A stretch of DNA of 64,000 nt from an uncultured Glaciecola sp. (GCA_947496235.1 CANMCE010000004.1:62001-126000), one strand, 5' to 3'. Positions 45,167-55,552 are shown, counted from the first letter of the stretch. Notes: generated by a model not told the origin, from the sequence alone. Translations and numbers: made by a program.

Positions 45167-46993
45167 TTACCCCAGACGAGCTTTTCGTCTACTCAACCGC
45201 GCAATTACAAATAAAAGTAATACCAAGCTAACGGGAGCAACGACAATATTGATAATAGCTAAGATATTACCCAAAGAATCAATATCCTTATCTAACTGAA
45301 ACTGCACATCACGCAATGCCTTTCGAATCTCTACGCGTTGTTCAACAAAATTATTAATAGTGGCTTGTTGTTCAGGCGTCAGGGTCAAGGATTCAGTTTG
45401 TTGAGATTGCAATTGTGCAAGCTGTGCTTCAGTTTCCTGTAAACGTTGCTGTAACAGTTGCTCTTGCTCTCGAAACTTTTCTTCAGCAATAACGGATAAC
45501 TCTTGCACTTTAATAAAGGGGCGTGCAAATGTACCGCGGCTTCTGATCCCAATAAGACCTTCGCTACCGCCATAGTTTTCCACTAAATTAGTGAGCAAAT
45601 CACCGTTATTGGCAAAAGGATTAAATACCATTTGACCAAAAAAGTTACTTTGCTGTACCCAAAATCGATCGGATAAAATATCAGCATCGGCAAAAACCGC
45701 AAGATTCAAACTATCAGTAGACTCTTTAAAATCTGCTCCTTGCACTTCTTCATCTTGTGCAAAGTGAGACTTAACCGAACCGACAACTCTTGCTGCCAAG
45801 GTATGCTTCTGTTCTTGAATTTCTATATTATTCGACAAACTTTGCGGATCTCTTTGTAGCGCATATTCTTCACTGTCTATAGTCGCTGTATTAACAGAAG
45901 AACTTAGCAAGGGCACCATTCTCAAACCGGACTGCTTATCCACAGTAATATCAGCAAAAGAAGCACCGTTGATTGAATCTAGATCCGCGGTGGTAATGTC
46001 TTTATCATTAATTTGCGCTTCGCCAAGCCCCAAATAACCTAGATGTCGAATAACATTACCCTGCTGGCCGCGAATTTCTAAGCCTAATTGAGCATCCAAC
46101 ACTACCTTGTCCAAATTGACCTGAATACCATAAGAGGATAATAAGGGCAGACTTGATGCGTTAGCGCCCGCGCCTCCTAGCATGGCCATTTGATCAGATT
46201 CATAATGGGGATCAACAAAAGCTAAGGCTTTGCCCCCTGCCATTAAATATTGGTCAACCGCATATAATAGATCCTGACCTAAGCCTTGGGGATGCCACAA
46301 AATCAATACCTGAGTTTCCTCTGGTAATTTATCAGCGGATACGTCAACTAATTGCACATCGAACAACTGCGTTAGTTGCGTATAAGCTACGTTTGCAGGC
46401 TCAGGCTGACCAGTGAGTGGATTTTGCCCGCCTTCAAGTGGTAAAGCTGTAACCACACTCACTTTTACCGGTGCAGGATTACTCAACTGATAAATTAATT
46501 TTGAAATATCGTATTCTAAAAATGACTCTTTTGACGGGTCAAAAAAACCGATAACTTTTGTATCATCCAAAGCATTGGTGCCGGCTAAGCCAAAATATAT
46601 AGCGTCATTTGCCGCGCCTGCTGATACGCCAGTTAAACCAAAAGTTGAAGCTCTATCTTCTGCTTCTGAAAATGGTTCAGGATCTATCACTTCAAGGTTA
46701 ATTTTACCTTGAGCTCGCGCTTCATATTTTCGCAGAATAGTTTCTACTTGTTCGGCGTAATTGCGCAAGCTCGTCATTCCTTTACTGCTTGAGTCGGAGA
46801 AGAAAAAGTACAGATTTATCGGTTCTTCTAAGTCGGTCAGTATAGATTCAGTGCCCGCTGATAAAGAATACACACGGTTTTCCGTTAGATCTAAGTTGAC
46901 GCCTTTAAACAATAAATTGTTGACCAAGACTGCAGCAAAAAACAAAGCTACTAAAAGAATAAAAAATAAAGCGTTTGATAATGATTTTTGCAT
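45167..46993 (-). CDS. GldG-like ABC transporter auxiliary protein
   Basis: 608 residues. N-terminal helix (about 8-30) and a C-terminal helix (about 575-600) hold a large periplasmic part with the ABC_transp_aux domain (DLTENRVYSLSAGTESILTDLEEPINLYFFFSD, in parts), a DUF4350-like glutamine-amidotransferase-like middle, and a coiled coil rich in Gln (about 500-545). GldG works with GldA and GldF in gliding bacteroidetes; homologs in non-gliding proteobacteria have no known role. 3 nt after the permease gene. Confidence 0.88.
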   Translation of the reverse strand: MQKSLSNALFFILLVALFFAAVLVNNLLFKGVNLDLTENRVYSLSAGTESILTDLEEPINLYFFFSDSSSKGMTSLRNYAEQVETILRKYEARAQGKINLEVIDPEPFSEAEDRASTFGLTGVSAGAANDAIYFGLAGTNALDDTKVIGFFDPSKESFLEYDISKLIYQLSNPAPVKVSVVTALPLEGGQNPLTGQPEPANVAYTQLTQLFDVQLVDVSADKLPEETQVLILWHPQGLGQDLLYAVDQYLMAGGKALAFVDPHYESDQMAMLGGAGANASSLPLLSSYGIQVNLDKVVLDAQLGLEIRGQQGNVIRHLGYLGLGEAQINDKDITTADLDSINGASFADITVDKQSGLRMVPLLSSSVNTATIDSEEYALQRDPQSLSNNIEIQEQKHTLAARVVGSVKSHFAQDEEVQGADFKESTDSLNLAVFADADILSDRFWVQQSNFFGQMVFNPFANNGDLLTNLVENYGGSEGLIGIRSRGTFARPFIKVQELSVIAEEKFREQEQLLQQRLQETEAQLAQLQSQQTESLTLTPEQQATINNFVEQRVEIRKALRDVQFQLDKDIDSLGNILAIINIVVAPVSLVLLLFVIARLSRRKARLG

Positions 46994-46996
46994 TGT

Positions 46997-47731
46997 TTAA
47001 TTCGCCTTCTTTTGTTCGATCACTAGGTAGCCAGCGTAAAGCCAAACTAGAATACTAATCACGTAAAACAACACATCATTAAGGGCAATAACTCCCTTAG
47101 ACATATCTTGAAAATGCGTCATAAAACTCAAGGAAGCAACAGTATCAATGACAATATTAGGCGCCCAACCTTGAACCACATCTATGATCACTGGAGAGCC
47201 CGCTAACACAAACAAAAAGCATAAAACTATCGCCAACATAAAAGCGATTACTTGATTCTTGGTAAAGGCTGACATGCAGATACCTACCGCAAGGAAAGCG
47301 CCAGCCATTAGCCAACTGCCAAGGTATGCAGCGACTATGATGCCGTTATCAGGATTTCCTAAATAATTTACCGTAAGCCACAGTGGAAAGGTCAGGACCA
47401 AACATATACCGAGCACCAGCCAAGCCGCCAAGAACTTGCCTAGCATGATGTGAAAGGTGGTGATAGGAAGTGTCATAAGTAGTTCAATAGTCCCCGACTT
47501 TCGCTCCTCTGACCATATACGCATGGAAATTGCCGGCACCAAGAACAAATATAACCAAGGGTGAAAATTGAAAAAGCTCAGTAAATCAGCTTGTCCCCTA
47601 GCATAAAAATCACCAATCAAAAAAGTGAACACACCTGACATGACTAAAAATATAGTGATAAAAATATAAGCCACTGGCGTTGAGAAAAAACTAGCGAATT
47701 CCCGCTTAAAGATAGTCATAATCTCGTGCAT
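46997..47731 (-). CDS. ABC-2 type transport permease, GldF-like
   Basis: 244 residues, six transmembrane helices. ABC-2 permease marks: MTIFKREFASFFSTPVAYIF at the start and the ERKSGTIELLMTLPIT loop that meets the ATPase. Start codon overlaps the stop of the ATPase gene (TAATG), so the two are coupled. With its ATPase, GldG-like and DUF4340 neighbours it forms one inner membrane complex; substrate unknown. Confidence 0.9.
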   Translation of the reverse strand: MHEIMTIFKREFASFFSTPVAYIFITIFLVMSGVFTFLIGDFYARGQADLLSFFNFHPWLYLFLVPAISMRIWSEERKSGTIELLMTLPITTFHIMLGKFLAAWLVLGICLVLTFPLWLTVNYLGNPDNGIIVAAYLGSWLMAGAFLAVGICMSAFTKNQVIAFMLAIVLCFLFVLAGSPVIIDVVQGWAPNIVIDTVASLSFMTHFQDMSKGVIALNDVLFYVISILVWLYAGYLVIEQKKAN

Positions 47732-48666
47732 TAGGCTACCTCCTTGTTATCCGTGCTAGTGGTTATTTCCCGAAACACATCATCTAATCGTCCTTGTTCA
47801 GGATACATATATTCAATCGGTAACTTATTTTTTTGCACATATTCATGCAAAACAGCAGAGATATCTTGTTGGTCTCGAGGAAATACAGTAATAAGATTAT
47901 TACTTCTATCATGCTGCATATCCGCAACACCTTCGAGTTCTAGCAAACCAGAGATATCCGCGATATAACTTAAACCAATGGTAATGGCATTAAAATAACG
48001 GGATCTTCTAAGTAATGCCTGAGGGGTGTCATCAAATTTTTTCTGCCCGTTGGCAATGATAATTACTCGGTTACACACCGCAGTAACTTCTTCCAAAATA
48101 TGGGTAGAAACTATCACGATTTTATTTTCAGCTAAACTGGCGATAAGCTCTCTGACTTGGTGTTTTTGATTAGGATCCAAGCCATCTGTAGGCTCATCTA
48201 AAATCAAAATATCAGGATCATGGATTAGCGCTTGCGCAATACCAACGCGACGTTTAAACCCTTTCGACAGATTGTCTATGGTTTTATTCAGTACTGCGGT
48301 TAAATCTACTTGAGAAACCACACGTTTAATGGCTTCTTCTCTTGAAGATTTTGGGATTTTTCTCGCCGCTGCAATAAAGTGTAAAAATTGATACACCGTC
48401 ATATCCGGATAGGCTGGCGCGCCCTCAGGCAAGTACCCTATGCGTTTTTTCGCCTCTAATGGTGCATTTTCGATATCATGACCTGCCACTTGGATTTTAC
48501 CAGCAGTTGCAGGCAAGAATCCGGTAATCATTTTCATTGTGGTTGATTTACCGGCACCGTTAGGTCCTAAAAACCCTACAATATCCCCAGGATTTATTTC
48601 AAAAGAAAGGTTATCTACCGCTTTTTGGTGTCCAAATTCGCGGGATAAGTTATCCACCTTAATCAT
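47731..48666 (-). CDS. ABC transporter ATPase, GldA-like
   Basis: 311 residues. Walker A GPNGAGKST near 37-45, Q-loop, signature LSKGFKRRVGIAQAL, Walker B ILILDEPTDGLDP, and His switch VSTHIL. The C-terminal extension (after about 220) is typical of ATPases of ABC-2 exporters. First gene of the ABC operon, with the divergent trmO upstream. Confidence 0.93.
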   Translation of the reverse strand: MIKVDNLSREFGHQKAVDNLSFEINPGDIVGFLGPNGAGKSTTMKMITGFLPATAGKIQVAGHDIENAPLEAKKRIGYLPEGAPAYPDMTVYQFLHFIAAARKIPKSSREEAIKRVVSQVDLTAVLNKTIDNLSKGFKRRVGIAQALIHDPDILILDEPTDGLDPNQKHQVRELIASLAENKIVIVSTHILEEVTAVCNRVIIIANGQKKFDDTPQALLRRSRYFNAITIGLSYIADISGLLELEGVADMQHDRSNNLITVFPRDQQDISAVLHEYVQKNKLPIEYMYPEQGRLDDVFREITTSTDNKEVA

Positions 48667-48809
48667 CGCTTTTCCTTGTTTTAACTCTTACAGGATTAAG
48701 TGTTAACAGTATGCAATTATGTGTAATTGTCGTCTTTTTATATTTGTGCAAATATATGGATACGACTCTTCATTTTTCAATACATGCAACAGGATTTTTA
48801 CATCATTTT

Positions 48810-49502
48810 ATGTCTCAGACTTCATCATTTTCTTTAACCCCGATAGGCAGCATTAAAACGCCTTTTCACCAAAAGTTCGGGATCCCTCGACAAGGGATAA
48901 GTTTGAGTAGTGCTCGAGGTGAAATTCATTTCTGCCATCATATCAATTCTGAAGAAGCCTGTATTGGGATCGATCAATTTAGTCATCTTTGGTTACTTTT
49001 TATTTTCAGCGAGCATATTCATTCTGAAATTAAAGCCAGTGTGCGACCTCCTCGCCTTGGAGGAAATACAAAGATGGGCGTATTTGCAACACGTTCTAGC
49101 TTCCGCCCTAATCATATTGGCATGTCTGTGGTAAAAAATTTAGGATTCAGTAACGGCATCTTGCAGGTTGAAGGCGTGGATATGCTTAACGATACGCCCA
49201 TCATTGATATAAAACCCTATGTGGCATATGCGGATAAAATTGAACATTCAGAAGCTGGATATGCCAACTTCCCCCCAGAAAATAGCTTAACAGTTGAGAT
49301 ATCCCCTCAAACAGAGCGCAAGTTATTGGCCGCAAATGTGCAATTACCTTTGTTGATAGAAATATTATCTCAAGATCCCCGCCCCGCATACAAACGTAAC
49401 ACGAAAGACGATAAAATATATAAAATTCAATTAGATAACAACGACATCTCATGGAAAGTGGTTGATGACAAAGCCATCGTCTTGGATTTACAAGCTAAAT
49501 AA
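48810..49502 (+). CDS. trmO: tRNA (N6-threonylcarbamoyladenosine37) methyltransferase TrmO
   Basis: 230 residues from the ATG at 48810; the frame is open to 48711 but only from 48810 does the protein match E. coli TrmO/TsaA (LTPIGSIKTPF). SAM-dependent enzyme that methylates t6A37 in tRNAs reading ACY codons. Signature segments: FGIPRQ, FSHLWLLFIF, SVRPPRLGGNTKMGVFATRSSFRPNHIGMS (in parts) and QDPRPAY. No strong ribosome site is seen, so the start stays open. Divergent from the ABC operon. Confidence 0.9.
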   Translation: MSQTSSFSLTPIGSIKTPFHQKFGIPRQGISLSSARGEIHFCHHINSEEACIGIDQFSHLWLLFIFSEHIHSEIKASVRPPRLGGNTKMGVFATRSSFRPNHIGMSVVKNLGFSNGILQVEGVDMLNDTPIIDIKPYVAYADKIEHSEAGYANFPPENSLTVEISPQTERKLLAANVQLPLLIEILSQDPRPAYKRNTKDDKIYKIQLDNNDISWKVVDDKAIVLDLQAK

Positions 49503-49606
49503 ATGTCACGGGAAAACCTGTCAAAACTATTTATGCTTGGGTCGCGAGTATATGACTGGTATGATTGCGGCAAATTTTAATCTCGTGCAAATGACAAAAA
49601 GAAAGA

Positions 49607-51325
49607 ATGCGTACTTCAGAATATTTAATTGCCACACAAAAAGAATCGCCAGCTGAGGCTGAAATTGTTAGTCACAAATTAATGATCCGTGCGGGTCTTG
49701 TGCGAAAACTAGCTTCTGGCTTATACACATGGTTACCTACGGGTTTACGAGTGCTGAACAAAGTTGCAGCCATAGTGCGCGACGAAATGAACAAAGCCGG
49801 TGCAATCGAAATTAGCATGCCGGTAGTGCAACCTGCAGACTTATGGGAAAGCTCTGGTCGTTGGGAAGCCTATGGGCCAGAATTGTTGCGAATCAAAGAT
49901 CGTCATAAACGTGACTTTGTACTTGGTCCAACCCATGAAGAAGTCATTACCTCGTTAGTAAAAAATGAAGTAAGTAGCTATAAACAGCTACCCCTGAATT
50001 TGTATCAAATTCAAACTAAATTTAGAGACGAAGTAAGACCAAGATTCGGCATCATGCGAAGCCGTGAATTTATCATGAAAGATGCTTATTCTTTCCATTT
50101 GGATATGTCTTCGTTAGAACAAACTTATCAACGCATGCATCAAGCATATTGCAATATCTTTGAGCGCATAGGGCTTGAATTTAGACCTGTTATTGCTGAT
50201 TCAGGCAGCATCGGTGGTGCTGTATCACATGAGTTCCATGTACTTGCAGCCTCAGGTGAAGATGACATCGCATTTTCTACTAGTTCTGGATTTGCAGCTA
50301 ACGTTGAATCTGCTGAAGCTATTGCTGTAGGTGAAAAACAACCCGGCACACAAAGCTTAGAAACGGTAGAAACCCTTAACGCAAAAACCATTGAGGAAGT
50401 GGCTAATTTGTTAGACGTTTCTGCACAACAATGTGTTAAGACCTTAATTGTTAAAGCAGCAGAAGATGTAAACGCTAATTTTGTTGCAGTTGTTTTACGT
50501 GGTGATCATCAACTTAATGAAATTAAAGCTGCTAAGCACCCGTTAATTGCTTCACCATTTGAAATGGCGTCAGAAGAAAGTATTGAGCAAACCTTTGGTG
50601 TCTCTATCGGTTCTATTGGTCCGGTCAACTTAGAATGCCCCATCATAGTCGATCGTAGTGCAGCAGTAATCGCCGATTTTGTCTGTGGCGCGAATAAAAA
50701 CGACCTGCATTTTACTGGCGCAAACTGGGACAAAGATGTTACTGAATACGAAGTTGCAGATTTACGAAACGTGGTTGCAGGAGATCCATCTCCTGATGGC
50801 GAAGGCACGTTAGAAATTCGAAAAGGCATTGAAGTTGGTCATATTTTCCAATTAGGCGATAAATATTCCAGCGCAATGAACTGTGGCGTTTTAACCGAAA
50901 GTGGTAAACATCAAGTCTTGCAAATGGGTTGTTACGGCATTGGTGTTACCCGTATTGTTGCAGCGGCTATTGAACAAAATCATGATGATTACGGGATAAA
51001 ATGGCCAGAAGCTATAGCGCCTTTCACTGTGGCAATAATTCCGATGAATATGCATAAATCTCCGCGTATTTCTGAAGTCGCGCACAAACTGCACGCAGAC
51101 TTTTTAGCATCAGGTGTAGAAGTATTGTTTGATGACAGAAAGGAACGTCCAGGTGTTATGTTTAATGACATGGAATTAATTGGCATACCTCACAGCATTG
51201 TTATTGGCGAAAGAAACTTAGATAATCAGCAAGTAGAGTATAAAAATCGTAATACTGGCGAAAAGCAGTTGCTGAATATTGATGAAGTAGTTGCTTTCGT
51301 TACCAATGCTACAGGTGCGAATTGA
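49607..51325 (+). CDS. proS: Prolyl-tRNA synthetase
   Basis: 572 residues, the same length as E. coli ProS. Class II synthetase of the bacterial type with a YbaK-like editing domain inserted (about 225-405), which clears Ala-tRNA-Pro. Visible: [19 protein letters not shown] at the start, [49 protein letters not shown] (in parts) and the C-terminal anticodon domain [19 protein letters not shown]. Serves the duplicated tRNA-Pro genes only in a general sense. The MBL gene overlaps its end. Confidence 0.97.
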   Translation: MRTSEYLIATQKESPAEAEIVSHKLMIRAGLVRKLASGLYTWLPTGLRVLNKVAAIVRDEMNKAGAIEISMPVVQPADLWESSGRWEAYGPELLRIKDRHKRDFVLGPTHEEVITSLVKNEVSSYKQLPLNLYQIQTKFRDEVRPRFGIMRSREFIMKDAYSFHLDMSSLEQTYQRMHQAYCNIFERIGLEFRPVIADSGSIGGAVSHEFHVLAASGEDDIAFSTSSGFAANVESAEAIAVGEKQPGTQSLETVETLNAKTIEEVANLLDVSAQQCVKTLIVKAAEDVNANFVAVVLRGDHQLNEIKAAKHPLIASPFEMASEESIEQTFGVSIGSIGPVNLECPIIVDRSAAVIADFVCGANKNDLHFTGANWDKDVTEYEVADLRNVVAGDPSPDGEGTLEIRKGIEVGHIFQLGDKYSSAMNCGVLTESGKHQVLQMGCYGIGVTRIVAAAIEQNHDDYGIKWPEAIAPFTVAIIPMNMHKSPRISEVAHKLHADFLASGVEVLFDDRKERPGVMFNDMELIGIPHSIVIGERNLDNQQVEYKNRNTGEKQLLNIDEVVAFVTNATGAN

Positions 51326-52164
51326 AAGTAAAGTTTTATGGTGTAAGGGGGTCGATCCCGACCCCTGGACCAGAATATTCCAAAATCGGCGGCAACACAG
51401 CATGTGTGCATGTGGAGCTAAATGACGGCACGGATATCGTCTTGGATTCTGGTACTGGTGCTCGCCTGCTTGGAAAAAAGCTGTTAGGCAAAGATACTCC
51501 AATTTACTTTTTGCTATCCCACAATCATTGGGATCACATTCAAGGATTTCCCTTTTTCGCCCCAGCTTACCAAAAAGATCGCAAGATAATCATTACGCCA
51601 GGTCAGACAAAAGAAAACCGTCCTGAAGCCATTTTAGAGCAAATGACAGGGTCTTTTTTCCCTGTTCCACGAGAAGCACTTGGCGCCGACATTTCATTTC
51701 ATATTCCTGACAATGACAAATCAGATTGGATGATAGGTGAGGCTAAAATCAGTCGAATGCCGATGAATCATCCTGGTGGCGGTAGCTGCTATTGTATTCA
51801 GGAAGGCAACAGTAAACTGGCTTATGTGACAGATAATGAACTCTATCCGCCTTATCAAAAAGAAGGAGATTTTCAGGAGTTTGTTAACTTTGTAAAGAAT
51901 GCAGATTTATTGATTCATGATGCGCAATACATAGTGCAAGACATGCCGGCGAAGCATGGATGGGGCCACTCAGTGGCTGAAGAAGCCGTAAAACTAGCAA
52001 TGGCGGCGCAAACGAAAACTCTAGCATTATACAGTCACGATCCAGAACGCACTGACAAAGACGTCGAATCTATTACTCAGCATGCTGACGACATTTTACA
52101 CATCGGCGGTGCAGACCAGGCCATTTGCATAGCCGCATATGAAGGTTTAACACTTCCAATTTAA
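51322..52164 (+). CDS. MBL-fold metallohydrolase
   Basis: 280 residues. Metallo-beta-lactamase fold with the HxHxDH metal motif at 67-72 ([14 protein letters not shown]), later His in MNHPGGG and an Asp in YVTDNELY, and a closing SHDPERTD. N-terminus [14 protein letters not shown] is the mark of the group related to phosphodiesterases and histidine-kinase-linked hydrolases. The start is TTG at 51322, inside the proS stop region, with AGGTG at 4 nt. Substrate unknown, though cyclic nucleotide or RNA-type phosphodiesters are possible. Confidence 0.88.
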   Translation: MKVKFYGVRGSIPTPGPEYSKIGGNTACVHVELNDGTDIVLDSGTGARLLGKKLLGKDTPIYFLLSHNHWDHIQGFPFFAPAYQKDRKIIITPGQTKENRPEAILEQMTGSFFPVPREALGADISFHIPDNDKSDWMIGEAKISRMPMNHPGGGSCYCIQEGNSKLAYVTDNELYPPYQKEGDFQEFVNFVKNADLLIHDAQYIVQDMPAKHGWGHSVAEEAVKLAMAAQTKTLALYSHDPERTDKDVESITQHADDILHIGGADQAICIAAYEGLTLPI

Positions 52165-52220
52165 AAATCATTGTTTAAACTAACCTTTAGCTAAGATTTA
52201 ACCTACAACAAAAATAAATC

Positions 52221-53135
52221 ATGAAACGAATTCTTCCCCTTCTGACAATATTTTTCAGTTTATCTACTTTGCCTAACCTTGCGTGGTCTCAAGAACAAAG
52301 CCCTAGTGAAGAAAAAGAACAAGATAAACCCTCCTTGTTCAAAGAAAGACTAGAAGAGGCTAAACAATCTAATCGTAATCTGTTTGCTATTACACAACAC
52401 AGACAAAACTATCTACTGCCGTTTAGCCGAGCAAGTAATCCTAACACCATTACAGTAGACGGTTTAACCGAAGAAAACATAGACAAATTTGAAGCCAAAT
52501 TTCAAATCAGCATCAAAACGCCTTTGTTTTTACAAGAAGATGATCTTAGCGGCGTATTTTTTGGATTTACCACTGTATCCCATTGGCAAGTTTATAACTC
52601 TGAAGCTTCTAAACCATTTCGTGAAACCAATTACGAACCTGAAATATTTTATCAATGGACACCGAATTTCGATGTTTTAGGCTATGAATTTAATATGGCG
52701 CGCTTTGGGTTTAATCACCACTCCAACGGCCAAGACGGTTTAAAATCAAGAAGTTGGAACCGCATATTCGCCTCCATATTATTTAGTGATAATAATAGTG
52801 GCTATTATTTTAAGACTTGGTGGCGAGTACCGGAAGATGCCAAAGCTGACGAATTAGATCCCAGAGGAGACGACAACCCAGATATTAGCGATTATTACGG
52901 GCGCGCTGAACTAGGATTTATTTATCGTTGGAACGATATCAAAGTAGTGACCCAAATTCGCAATAATCTTTCCTTTGACAATAATAGAAGTGGCTTAACG
53001 CTCAACTTCTTGTATCCCATAAGTGATAGATACAACGTTTTATTTCAATACTTCAACGGCTATGGTGACTCATTGATTGATTACAATCGCCACCAACAGC
53101 GTTTTAGTCTTGGGATTGAACTGCGGATTCTTTAA
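52221..53135 (+). CDS. pldA: Outer membrane phospholipase A
   Basis: 304 residues. Signal peptide (about 1-23, ending LAWS), a short charged linker and a 12-strand barrel. The catalytic pattern is in place: His166, Ser168 and Asn180 (FGFNHHSNGQDGLKSRSWNR), with the same 2- and 12-residue spacing as His142, Ser144 and Asn156 in E. coli. The enzyme hydrolyses surface phospholipids to keep the outer membrane asymmetric. Its last 32 nt overlap the convergent M48 gene. Confidence 0.92.
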   Translation: MKRILPLLTIFFSLSTLPNLAWSQEQSPSEEKEQDKPSLFKERLEEAKQSNRNLFAITQHRQNYLLPFSRASNPNTITVDGLTEENIDKFEAKFQISIKTPLFLQEDDLSGVFFGFTTVSHWQVYNSEASKPFRETNYEPEIFYQWTPNFDVLGYEFNMARFGFNHHSNGQDGLKSRSWNRIFASILFSDNNSGYYFKTWWRVPEDAKADELDPRGDDNPDISDYYGRAELGFIYRWNDIKVVTQIRNNLSFDNNRSGLTLNFLYPISDRYNVLFQYFNGYGDSLIDYNRHQQRFSLGIELRIL

Positions 53136-54156
53136 TCTCTTCAGCATTCAAGGCGTTTTCTATGCGTTGTCGCACCAAAGGGTGGCTAGACAAAAACTCT
53201 TCCAATTTGCCGCCCCCTTTGCCATATTCTTCGGCAAATTTTTCCATAGCATCTGCAAACAGCTTGGGTTCTAGACCCAATGTGGGCAATTGTTCCAACG
53301 CGAAATTATCAGCCTCCCACTCCAAATCTTGGGTAAACTGATTGTTAGTCACTGTGGTAGTAACACCACCTAAGACCTCTAAAACACCCGAAACATCACC
53401 AAAAAAATAACTGATCACTAATGAGCTGACTAAGGTCTCTGCAATAAGGCGCATTGAATGCTTTTCTTCTACATGCCCAACCTCGTGTAATAACACCGAG
53501 GTAAGTAGATCTCTGTCTTGCTCGAACAATTCCACCAGCTGATCAGTAAACACAATAGTGCCATCGGGTAAGGCAAAAGCATTGGCGCCCATTGTTTCGG
53601 AATTTCTAAATTGAATATGAAAGTGCAAGTGTTCTGTGTCTAACTGATACAGTAGCTCGTCCCAGTATTCGGTAGTTTCGTCAACAAATTCCGAAGGCAA
53701 TTCGGTGGGATCAAGAATGGTTGCTTCTAAGGTGTCTAAGGTCTGTTTTGAAGCGATTTTAACAGCACCATAAGGCACTATGTCAGCGAAGGCAACAGCG
53801 GCATATGGAACTGCAAATTTAAACAATAAATACAGGGTGATGGGAACTGCAAAAAAACTTGCAACAATCATCTTTTTGTTGCTCTCAAATTTATGCAAAC
53901 GTTCGGATTTATGCTGTGCTAACCAAGTATCAAACTCTGTGGTTGATTCCACCACCAAAAGCCCTACTTCTTTGATCGCTATCTCTCTCGGCAGGTTACC
54001 AAGCTTATCGGAAATATTGTGATCCGCGATATAATAGTCTTTGCTCTCCACAGTTTCAGAGTCAAAACTAAACATACCTGAATCATAGCATTTTAACTGA
54101 ATCTGCTGGCAGCTAGAGCTTCCCGAAGGATAAAACTTTGCTTCAATCTCAAACAT
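53104..54156 (-). CDS. M48 family membrane metalloprotease
   Basis: 350 residues. N-terminal small domain (about 1-85, DUF7092-like), one membrane helix (about 95-120), then the M48 catalytic part with HEVGH near residues 222-226 (LLHEVGHVEEKHS) and the downstream EWEADNFAL Glu ligand. A second hydrophobic stretch follows the HExxH helix. It lies 2 nt after the DUF898 gene, a pairing seen in several gammaproteobacteria. Likely works in envelope protein quality control; the 3' end overlaps pldA by 32 nt. Confidence 0.88.
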   Translation of the reverse strand: MFEIEAKFYPSGSSSCQQIQLKCYDSGMFSFDSETVESKDYYIADHNISDKLGNLPREIAIKEVGLLVVESTTEFDTWLAQHKSERLHKFESNKKMIVASFFAVPITLYLLFKFAVPYAAVAFADIVPYGAVKIASKQTLDTLEATILDPTELPSEFVDETTEYWDELLYQLDTEHLHFHIQFRNSETMGANAFALPDGTIVFTDQLVELFEQDRDLLTSVLLHEVGHVEEKHSMRLIAETLVSSLVISYFFGDVSGVLEVLGGVTTTVTNNQFTQDLEWEADNFALEQLPTLGLEPKLFADAMEKFAEEYGKGGGKLEEFLSSHPLVRQRIENALNAEEIKESAVQSQD

Positions 54157-54158
54157 AA

Positions 54159-55376
54159 TTATCCTATGGCGATATCCACATCAAAGATATTGGATACTTC
54201 ATCCGCTATTGCACTATCCGATTGACTGTCATCAGAAATCACACTTTCAGCGCCTTCTTCAATATTGACCTGAGTTGCATTAGCGAAAAAGGTTAAGGTT
54301 CTGACTTTTACCCAAGGCATGGCAAACCCCAAGGTACAAATCAGCATGAGTAAATTAGTCAGTCGCAGCATGATTAGCGAACCTATTTTTACATCTGAAT
54401 TAAAGTTCGCCACATCTTCAAGTTGAGTAGAGTTATACACGTGATTACGAATAAATGCTTGGTAGATACTGCCTGAAACTACAAAAACGAAAGCGTAAAG
54501 CAGGAATGTAACTATCATGACTAAAACCTCGGTATTGCCACTAGAGCTACTTTCGGAAGCAAGAGTTACAGTACCTATCATCAAGAATCCACCAATGAAG
54601 GCAATGATCATACCTGCAATTCCAGCCACAATTGACGCTACATAATACTCCGCCGTTTGCAAATTGGGTTTCATCTGTTTGTTGCCATAAGTAATGTGGC
54701 TATAAAGAAACTCATCAATCTTTTTCAGTGCCCAAGGATAGGCTAAGTAAAAAGTAAAAAGCGCTAAAATGGGGTACAGCAAAAAGACCACGTAAGCACG
54801 ACCATAGTTTTTGGTAAAGTTAAATCTTACATTTCGATAAGCCGTCATACGCATTCTAAATCGCATCGCCATGCATACCAAAACTGGAACAAAACAGAAT
54901 ATAAGTATTGACGTAATCACAGCGGCAAAAGGAGAAATTACACTTGCAGCGTAAAAGATTGCAAACAGTAATACCCCAATAATACGCCCAATCAAAATTT
55001 GTTTAGGCTGAGCAAGATAAGAAAATCTATGCCCATCTATCTCAGTATTGGAATAAAAGTAACGATTATTTCGCACTGTGGCCCATGCTGAATAAATACC
55101 CAAGGTGACTATAGTAAGTAATAAATTCACTATCCAAATCGAAAAATACTCTTTGCCGTTACCTAAAAAGTTGACTTGGCATTTGCGGTATTGCTTAGGC
55201 TCAGGTGTATGTAGTTGTTGCTCTTGAGATATTTCAACTGGAGCGCTTTTTGCGGCAATGCATTGCTGAATTTTTTCAACCCGCTCTGGATAAGCTTGAT
55301 GGTCTATTTCTAATAATGCTTGATGCAATTCCTCTAAAGTATATTGCTCAAAATTTGGCGATTCTTCCTTGTTCAT
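54159..55376 (-). CDS. DUF898 (YjgN family) membrane protein
   Basis: 405 residues. Soluble N-terminal 75 residues, then about eight transmembrane helices. YjgN/DUF898 marks: FLGNGKEYFSIWIVNLLLTIVTLGIYSAWA (in parts) followed by VRNNRYFYSNTEIDGHRFSYLAQP, and near the end LMLICTLGFAMPWVKVRTLTFF. Function unknown. First gene of a two-gene operon with the M48 protease, which suggests that the protease acts with or on this membrane protein. Confidence 0.88.
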   Translation of the reverse strand: MNKEESPNFEQYTLEELHQALLEIDHQAYPERVEKIQQCIAAKSAPVEISQEQQLHTPEPKQYRKCQVNFLGNGKEYFSIWIVNLLLTIVTLGIYSAWATVRNNRYFYSNTEIDGHRFSYLAQPKQILIGRIIGVLLFAIFYAASVISPFAAVITSILIFCFVPVLVCMAMRFRMRMTAYRNVRFNFTKNYGRAYVVFLLYPILALFTFYLAYPWALKKIDEFLYSHITYGNKQMKPNLQTAEYYVASIVAGIAGMIIAFIGGFLMIGTVTLASESSSSGNTEVLVMIVTFLLYAFVFVVSGSIYQAFIRNHVYNSTQLEDVANFNSDVKIGSLIMLRLTNLLMLICTLGFAMPWVKVRTLTFFANATQVNIEEGAESVISDDSQSDSAIADEVSNIFDVDIAIG

Positions 55377-55442
55377 TTTACTACTTCCTATTTTAACTTA
55401 TCTGCTAAAAAACCTAGCGATGCTACTCAATTGCTGTTTAGG

Positions 55443-55552
55443 TAAATGGAGCGGCTATCCTGATTTGAAAGACGCTGTGAACCCATCCATGGGCGCTCTA
55501 CGAAATCATCCATGATTTCGAAGCTTTCAAATCAGGATAGCCGCTCCATTTA
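55443..55552. repeat. Long inverted repeat with nested hairpins (MITE- or REP-like)
   Basis: Two perfect 29-bp arms (55443-55471 and 55524-55552) enclose a 52-nt centre that itself holds two hairpins: CCCAT-CC-ATGGG (55482-55493) and CGAAATCAT-CC-ATGATTTCG (55501-55520). The whole 110 nt can fold into a three-way junction. It lies between the divergent DUF898 and GNAT-like genes, so it is not a shared terminator. No ORF or target-site duplication was recognised. Confidence 0.85.

Noticed and set aside
48711-48809. Longer trmO start
   Set aside because: The extra 33 residues are not like TrmO; the family begins at 48810.
51218-51502. 94-codon minus-strand frame over the proS/MBL junction
   Set aside because: Antisense to two well-supported genes that show clear motifs.
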